From: Spirochaetaceae bacterium
Lineage (GTDB): Bacteria; Spirochaetota; Spirochaetia; Treponematales; Breznakiellaceae
Assembly: GCA_031290205.1 (NCBI GenBank)
Contig: JAITNZ010000263.1
Coordinates: 1-7,597, forward strand
DNA: 7,597 bases
Direction of reading: 5' to 3'
Within the stretch, counting starts at the first letter, position 1; every line of letters starts with the position of its first letter. Positions 4,540-7,597 of the stretch are shown here, piece after piece. The notes below the pieces were generated by a model. That model saw nothing but the letters and a program-made list of their open reading frames with translations. It had not been told where the DNA came from and ran no database searches. Both the position numbers and the translations under genes were made by a program.

Positions 4540-6801
4540 ATGGCTGGATGGGACGACGATGATGAAATATTCTTTGACGATGAAGAGTCAGACGAGCACC
4601 TTGTAAAAAAACTCGATAGTAGCGCGATCATCGCCGAGCTGGAAGCGGGGGGCGCGATTGCGAAGCGGCTCCCTCAGTATGAAAACCGTGCGTCTCAGCT
4701 TGACCTGATGCGGCTTGTGATTCAGGGATTTAACGAGGATGCCCTCGTCGCGGCGGAAGCGGGCACCGGCGTCGGCAAATCCTTCGCCTACCTCCTCCCT
4801 GCCGTCAGCTTCGCCCTCTTAAACGACGAGCGCATCGCTATTTCGACGGCAACGATCACTTTGCAGCAGCAGCTCTTCGAAAAAGACATACCGCTGGTGC
4901 TCTCCGCGCTGGGGGCGAAGATCAAAACCGTGTTGATAAAGGGGCGCGGCAACTTTTTATGCAGAAGGCGCCTGCTGGACGCGCTGGCGCAATCCGGCGA
5001 ATCGGGCGTATTGATAGACGAGGGCGAAAACGAACAGATTCAGCAAATCGCCGACTGGGCGCAGACGGCGAAAACCGGCTCAAAAAGCGAGCTGCCTTTC
5101 ATGGCGAAGGAGGGCGTTTGGGCGAATGTCTGCTCTGAATCCGACACATGCCTTGGGCAGCGTTGCCCGATGAAGGAAACGTGCTTCGTGATGGAAATCC
5201 GCCGCCAAGCGGCAGAGGCGCGCATCCTCGTGGTCAACCACCACCTCTTGTTTGCCGACCTCGCCACCCGTGCCGAGAGCGCGGGCTATGAGGGCACGGT
5301 GGTGCTCCCCCCCTATCGCAGAATAATCATTGATGAGGCGCACACGATTGAAAATTCGGCGACCTCATTCTTTTCGGAATCGTGGAGCAAACTCTCGCTC
5401 TACCGGCATATCGCACGCCTGTACCGCAGGCGCGGCGCGGCGAAACGGGGCTTGCTCCTCCGCTTGCAGGCGTTTTCGTCGGGACCGGATAACTCCGATG
5501 AGTGGGGCGAGCAGATCGACCTTATCCGCGACGCCGCGCAGCAGCTCGACGAAGCCGCGCTGGAACTCTGCGGCAAAGAGAGTTTCCGCTTCATCCCCGA
5601 ACGCGCGCCCCTCATAGAAGAGCGCTTGCTTCCCCTCCTCAGCACGCTGAGTGAAGATATACTAAGTTGGACGCAAACGATTTCCGCGCTTGTTGAAGAG
5701 GTCGAACAGAAAGAGGAGGAGAAAAACGGAGGGCGCAAGGATGCTGCCGCTGCCGAAAACGCGATGTTGCTGCGCGAAGTTTCTTCCTGTCGCAAGCGCC
5801 TTGCCGCCATCGCGCACTGTAGTAAAAATTTTATTGCGTTTCGGGAACACCCCGAGGAGGTGTTCTGGATTGAACGGCGCGCCTCGAGGGGCAGCGGGCG
5901 CAATTATGAGGACTGGGCGCTGTTCACCAAGGCGCCGATTGATATATCGCCCAAGCTGACGGAGGCGCTCTTCGAGCCGAACAAAACGGTGGTGTGCCTG
6001 TCGGCGACGCTTACCGTGGCGGAAAGGTTTACCTACTGGGAGAGCCGCGTGGGCATCAAGCTTGCGCGCGAGTCCTTTTCATCAGAGGGGGATGCCGCCA
6101 TGCGGAAGGTCTTGCAGGGGCGCTTTCCGTCGCCGTTCCCCTACTCCCGCGCCGTGCTGCTCGCCATCCCCACCGATGCGCCGCTGCCTGAAGACAAATC
6201 CTTCCGCGCTTTTGTCAACGAGGGGGTGCTGCGCCTCGCTTCGCTTTCCGGCGGCGCGGCATTGATCCTCTTCACCTCGTTTGAAAGCCTTAATAGCGCG
6301 TATCATTACGCAAAAGAGCGCCTCTATGAACAGGGCATCCGCTGCTTCAAACAAGGTGATGACGACCGCAGCCGACTTCTGCGGGCATTTCTTGACGATC
6401 AAAAGAGCGTGCTATTCGCCACCGATTCGTTTTGGGAAGGCGTCGACGCGCCCGGCGACACGCTCAAACTCGTTATCATCTGCCGCCTGCCGTTCAAGGC
6501 GCCCAATGACCCCGTTTTTGAAGCTCGCTGCGAAGCCGTCCTCCGGCGCGGGGCAAACCCCTTCATGGAGCTCTCCGTCCCCGAAGCGGTGATGAAGTTT
6601 CGCCAAGGATTCGGACGCCTTATCCGCCGCGCAAGCGACAGCGGCGTCGTAGCCGTGCTGGACGGCAGAATACTCAAAAAACGCTACGGCGAAGTTTTTC
6701 TGCGCTCGCTCCCCAAAACCAAAACCAGCTTTACCGATTTCGACACCCTCTGCCTGAGCGCCTTCGACATTGTTCTGCCCACGCTGAACTTGCGTATTTG
6801 A
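4540..6801 (+). CDS. dinG: DinG-family Fe-S ATP-dependent DNA helicase
   Basis: Superfamily 2 (XPD/DinG) 5'-3' helicase that unwinds forked or damaged DNA and R-loops. Numbering is from ATG 4540 (753 aa): Q-like region YENRASQ (47-53), Walker A AGTGVGKS (74-81), Fe-S ligand candidates Cys141 (GRGNFLC) and Cys204, Cys209, Cys215 (CLGQRCPMKETC), VVNHHLLFAD (231-240), DEAH box (265-268), LSATLT (487-492), LILFTS (575-580), SFWEGVDAPGDTLK (630-643) and motif VI QGFGRLIRR (689-697). All helicase motifs are intact. There is no N-terminal DnaQ-type exonuclease domain as in Firmicutes DinG. An acidic N-terminal stretch (DDDDEIFFDDEESDE) and a charged insertion (about 385-405, EEVEQKEEEKNGG) are notable; Cys198 is an extra nearby cysteine. 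Start: 4540 fits a -10 box 5 nt upstream. ATG 4510 is also in frame, has TGAGG 7 nt upstream and adds ten hydrophobic residues, but lies at the edge of a repeat; GTG 4525 is a third choice. The family is certain; the exact paralogue (DinG or YoaA type) is not. Confidence 0.95.
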   Translation: MAGWDDDDEIFFDDEESDEHLVKKLDSSAIIAELEAGGAIAKRLPQYENRASQLDLMRLVIQGFNEDALVAAEAGTGVGKSFAYLLPAVSFALLNDERIAISTATITLQQQLFEKDIPLVLSALGAKIKTVLIKGRGNFLCRRRLLDALAQSGESGVLIDEGENEQIQQIADWAQTAKTGSKSELPFMAKEGVWANVCSESDTCLGQRCPMKETCFVMEIRRQAAEARILVVNHHLLFADLATRAESAGYEGTVVLPPYRRIIIDEAHTIENSATSFFSESWSKLSLYRHIARLYRRRGAAKRGLLLRLQAFSSGPDNSDEWGEQIDLIRDAAQQLDEAALELCGKESFRFIPERAPLIEERLLPLLSTLSEDILSWTQTISALVEEVEQKEEEKNGGRKDAAAAENAMLLREVSSCRKRLAAIAHCSKNFIAFREHPEEVFWIERRASRGSGRNYEDWALFTKAPIDISPKLTEALFEPNKTVVCLSATLTVAERFTYWESRVGIKLARESFSSEGDAAMRKVLQGRFPSPFPYSRAVLLAIPTDAPLPEDKSFRAFVNEGVLRLASLSGGAALILFTSFESLNSAYHYAKERLYEQGIRCFKQGDDDRSRLLRAFLDDQKSVLFATDSFWEGVDAPGDTLKLVIICRLPFKAPNDPVFEARCEAVLRRGANPFMELSVPEAVMKFRQGFGRLIRRASDSGVVAVLDGRILKKRYGEVFLRSLPKTKTSFTDFDTLCLSAFDIVLPTLNLRI

Positions 6802-6962
6802 AGGGGGTCTAATAAGGGGCTGTTCGTGATAGGGCATCCTGCGCCCCGCCCGTGCCCCGCGATTCGCTGTTCCACTGCACAAGTTAGGCAATAACGCGCT
6901 TCTTAGAGCAAAGGCAAGACAGAAAACGCCTGTGGCGGCGCGGGGGCGGCACAAGCAGGGAG
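6802..6962. other. Convergent intergenic region, GC-rich, no gene
   Basis: Lies between the 3' ends of the helicase gene and the XRE gene. It contains the 15-mer CGCCTGTGGCGGCGC (6927-6941), shared with the hemA-tail repeat block, and a possible long-range pairing of GTGCCCCGCG (6852-6861) with CGCGGGGGCGGCAC (6939-6952). On the minus strand, CGCC-gccaca-GGCG followed by TTTTCT could act as a weak terminator for the XRE gene. No clear terminator for the helicase is visible. Confidence 0.4.
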
Positions 6963-7292
6963 TTATTGGTTGTAATGGTCTTTAATGTCTTCCACTGCTT
7001 TTAAGAGCCCTTCAATATGGTCGGGATAGCGTCCGTCGTAATTATCCTCGCCCGGTTTGTCTTCAATGGGCATAAAAAACTGGCAGGCATCGACTTTCAG
7101 GGCTTCCGACAGGGCGGCGATAGTTCCAAATGACGCGCTTTTTCTTCCCCTCTCAATGTCATTGATAAAATTATGGCTAAGCCCTATCCTCATCGCGAGT
7201 TTTAATTGGGATAATTTTGATTTTGTGCGAATAATCCTTAGGTTATCTCCAAATCGAGCCTTGAGAATATCAGTTCTGTTAGTGAGGGGCAT
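6963..7292 (-). CDS. XRE-family (cro/C1-type) HTH regulator
   Basis: Small cytoplasmic DNA-binding protein of 109 residues. A helix-turn-helix domain spans about residues 14-72: FGDNLRIIRTKSKLSQLKLAMRIGLS, then HNFINDIERGRKSASFGTIAALSEALKV. The 'QxxLA…SxxxIxxIErG' pattern and the final 'L..AL.V' helix are typical of the family. A short acidic linker and a C-terminal helix (HIEGLLKAVEDIKDHYNQ, 92-109) may mediate dimerisation. There is no peptidase, toxin or sensor domain. Start: ATG 7292, with GGTGAT about 8 nt upstream matching the end of the anti-Shine-Dalgarno complement. It has a good promoter at 7317-7345, and a perfect inverted repeat abuts the -35, suggesting autoregulation. No toxin, methylase or phage gene lies next to it within the window. 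Its targets cannot be inferred. Confidence 0.9.
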   Translation of the reverse strand: MPLTNRTDILKARFGDNLRIIRTKSKLSQLKLAMRIGLSHNFINDIERGRKSASFGTIAALSEALKVDACQFFMPIEDKPGEDNYDGRYPDHIEGLLKAVEDIKDHYNQ

Positions 7293-7316
7293 AAAATATC
7301 ATCACCATTTGTTGTT

Positions 7317-7345
7317 TTTAATGCAATAAATACACAGAGTGTCAA
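7317..7345 (-). promoter_or_regulatory. Promoter of the XRE regulator
   Basis: On the minus strand: a consensus -35 TTGACA (complement of 7340-7345), a 17-bp spacer, and ATTAAA (complement of 7317-7322) as a weak -10. The predicted start near 7310 gives a leader of about 18 nt carrying the Shine-Dalgarno GGTGAT. Confidence 0.5.
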
Positions 7346-7347
7346 AT

Positions 7348-7366
7348 ATTAAACTTTTAGTTTAAT
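7348..7366. promoter_or_regulatory. Perfect inverted repeat, candidate operator
   Basis: ATTAAACT-TTT-AGTTTAAT: two 8-bp arms with a 3-bp spacer, immediately upstream of the TTGACA -35 of the XRE gene. Size and symmetry suit a dimeric HTH protein. Its position just upstream of -35 would fit activation or an AT-rich UP-like element at least as well as repression. Confidence 0.45.
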
Positions 7367-7405
7367 CCGCAACAGGCATTTGGGGAAGGCTTTCTCAGGT
7401 ACGCG

Positions 7406-7477
7406 CAGCAGTTCCGAATTCAACCACGAACCTCACGAACAACACGAACGGAAGACGAAATGAATATGAATAATGGT
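7406..7477 (+). repeat. CACGAA dispersed repeat, copy B (left arm)
   Basis: Shares 49 identical bases with copy A (7412-7460 against 4109-4157) and the near-identical flank ATATGAATAATGGT (7464-7477). Same orientation as copy A, about 3.3 kb away, outside any gene. Confidence 0.85.
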
Positions 7478-7519
7478 GATGGTGATAAACAAGGCAGAAA
7501 TCGTAAGAATTGTGCGCTA

Positions 7520-7564
7520 ATTTATTCGTTTTATTCGTGTGCATTCGCGTCCATTCGCGGACAA
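7520..7564 (-). repeat. Right arm of CACGAA element B (degenerate inverted copy)
   Basis: The plus strand carries ATTCGTTTT, ATTCGTGTG, CATTCGCGTC and CATTCGCGG in succession, with a period of about 9-10 bp. Its reverse complement (CGCGAAT, CGCGAAT, CACGAAT, AACGAAT) aligns with the left arm at 7420-7463 (CACGAAC three times, then GACGAAATGAA). Together they form an imperfect inverted repeat of about 40-bp arms around a loop of about 55 bp. Downstream, 7565-7597 shows no gene. Confidence 0.55.
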
Positions 7565-7597
7565 TTTGAAAATACGGAAGAAGAATGTCCACAGATA

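Noticed and set aside
4092..4631. 179-codon minus-strand ORF before the helicase
   Set aside because: Its protein is a translation of repeats (two GATGC-containing segments from the GCACCC repeats, a Pro/Arg stretch from the GC-rich hairpins, and RLPFVLFVRFVVEFG from the CACGAA repeat), and it overlaps the helicase start.
6963..7292. Toxin-antitoxin or restriction-controller role for the XRE protein
   Set aside because: No partner toxin, methylase or nuclease gene lies next to it; the neighbours are a convergent helicase gene and repeat DNA.
7420..7564. CRISPR-like array suggested by the periodic CACGAA units
   Set aside because: Units recur every 9-10 bp with no unique spacers of normal size and no cas genes.
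7395..7592. 65-codon minus-strand ORF at the right edge with a HHHH stretch
   Set aside because: Entirely made of the CACGAA element; it ends in the same repeat-derived peptide as the ORF at 4092-4631.

Overview
The window looks like a chromosomal segment of a moderately GC-rich bacterium, most likely a spirochaete of the Treponema group. This assignment is an inference. It rests on an isolated hprK gene with the spirochaete-like N-terminus 'FTVLDL…SLDLRCLCGRLGLSREI', a secreted TPR protein, and intergenic DNA full of GC-rich palindromes and dispersed CACGAA-type repeats. No rRNA or other phylogenetic marker is present to confirm it.

Layout, left to right. (1) Positions 1-1346, minus strand: hemA, glutamyl-tRNA reductase, the first enzyme of C5 tetrapyrrole synthesis. 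Its reading frame runs off the left edge and ends in a repeat-derived, low-complexity tail. (2) Positions 1347-1734: divergent intergenic region with a candidate hemA promoter and structured leader, a decayed copy of a dispersed repeat, and a candidate hprK promoter placed so close to the ATG that a leaderless mRNA is possible. (3) Positions 1735-2724, plus strand: hprK, HPr kinase/phosphorylase, followed by a stem-loop terminator. (4) Positions 2781-3995, minus strand: an exported protein with a degenerate MA-clan-like peptidase region and C-terminal TPRs. (5) Positions 3996-4539: a gene-free, repeat-dense region. It holds a promoter, one dispersed repeat, two copies of a GCACCC repeat and, between them, a cluster of GC-rich hairpins. 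(6) Positions 4540-6801, plus strand (or from 4510): a DinG/XPD-type Fe-S DNA helicase. (7) Positions 6963-7292, minus strand: a small XRE-family regulator with a clear promoter and a perfect inverted repeat next to its -35 box. (8) Positions 7367-7597: another copy of the dispersed repeat, ending in a degenerate inverted arm.

The genes do not form an operon: neighbours are divergent or convergent, and each appears to have its own promoter. Functions are unrelated: tetrapyrrole synthesis, carbon/PTS signalling, an envelope or periplasmic protein, DNA repair and transcriptional regulation. I see no convincing new multi-gene system. The most unusual content is the repeat DNA: GC-rich palindromes that enter the hemA coding frame, three copies of a CACGAA repeat including one in the hprK promoter region, and the composite repeat block before the helicase. 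The degenerate metalloprotease motif in the TPR protein is also notable.
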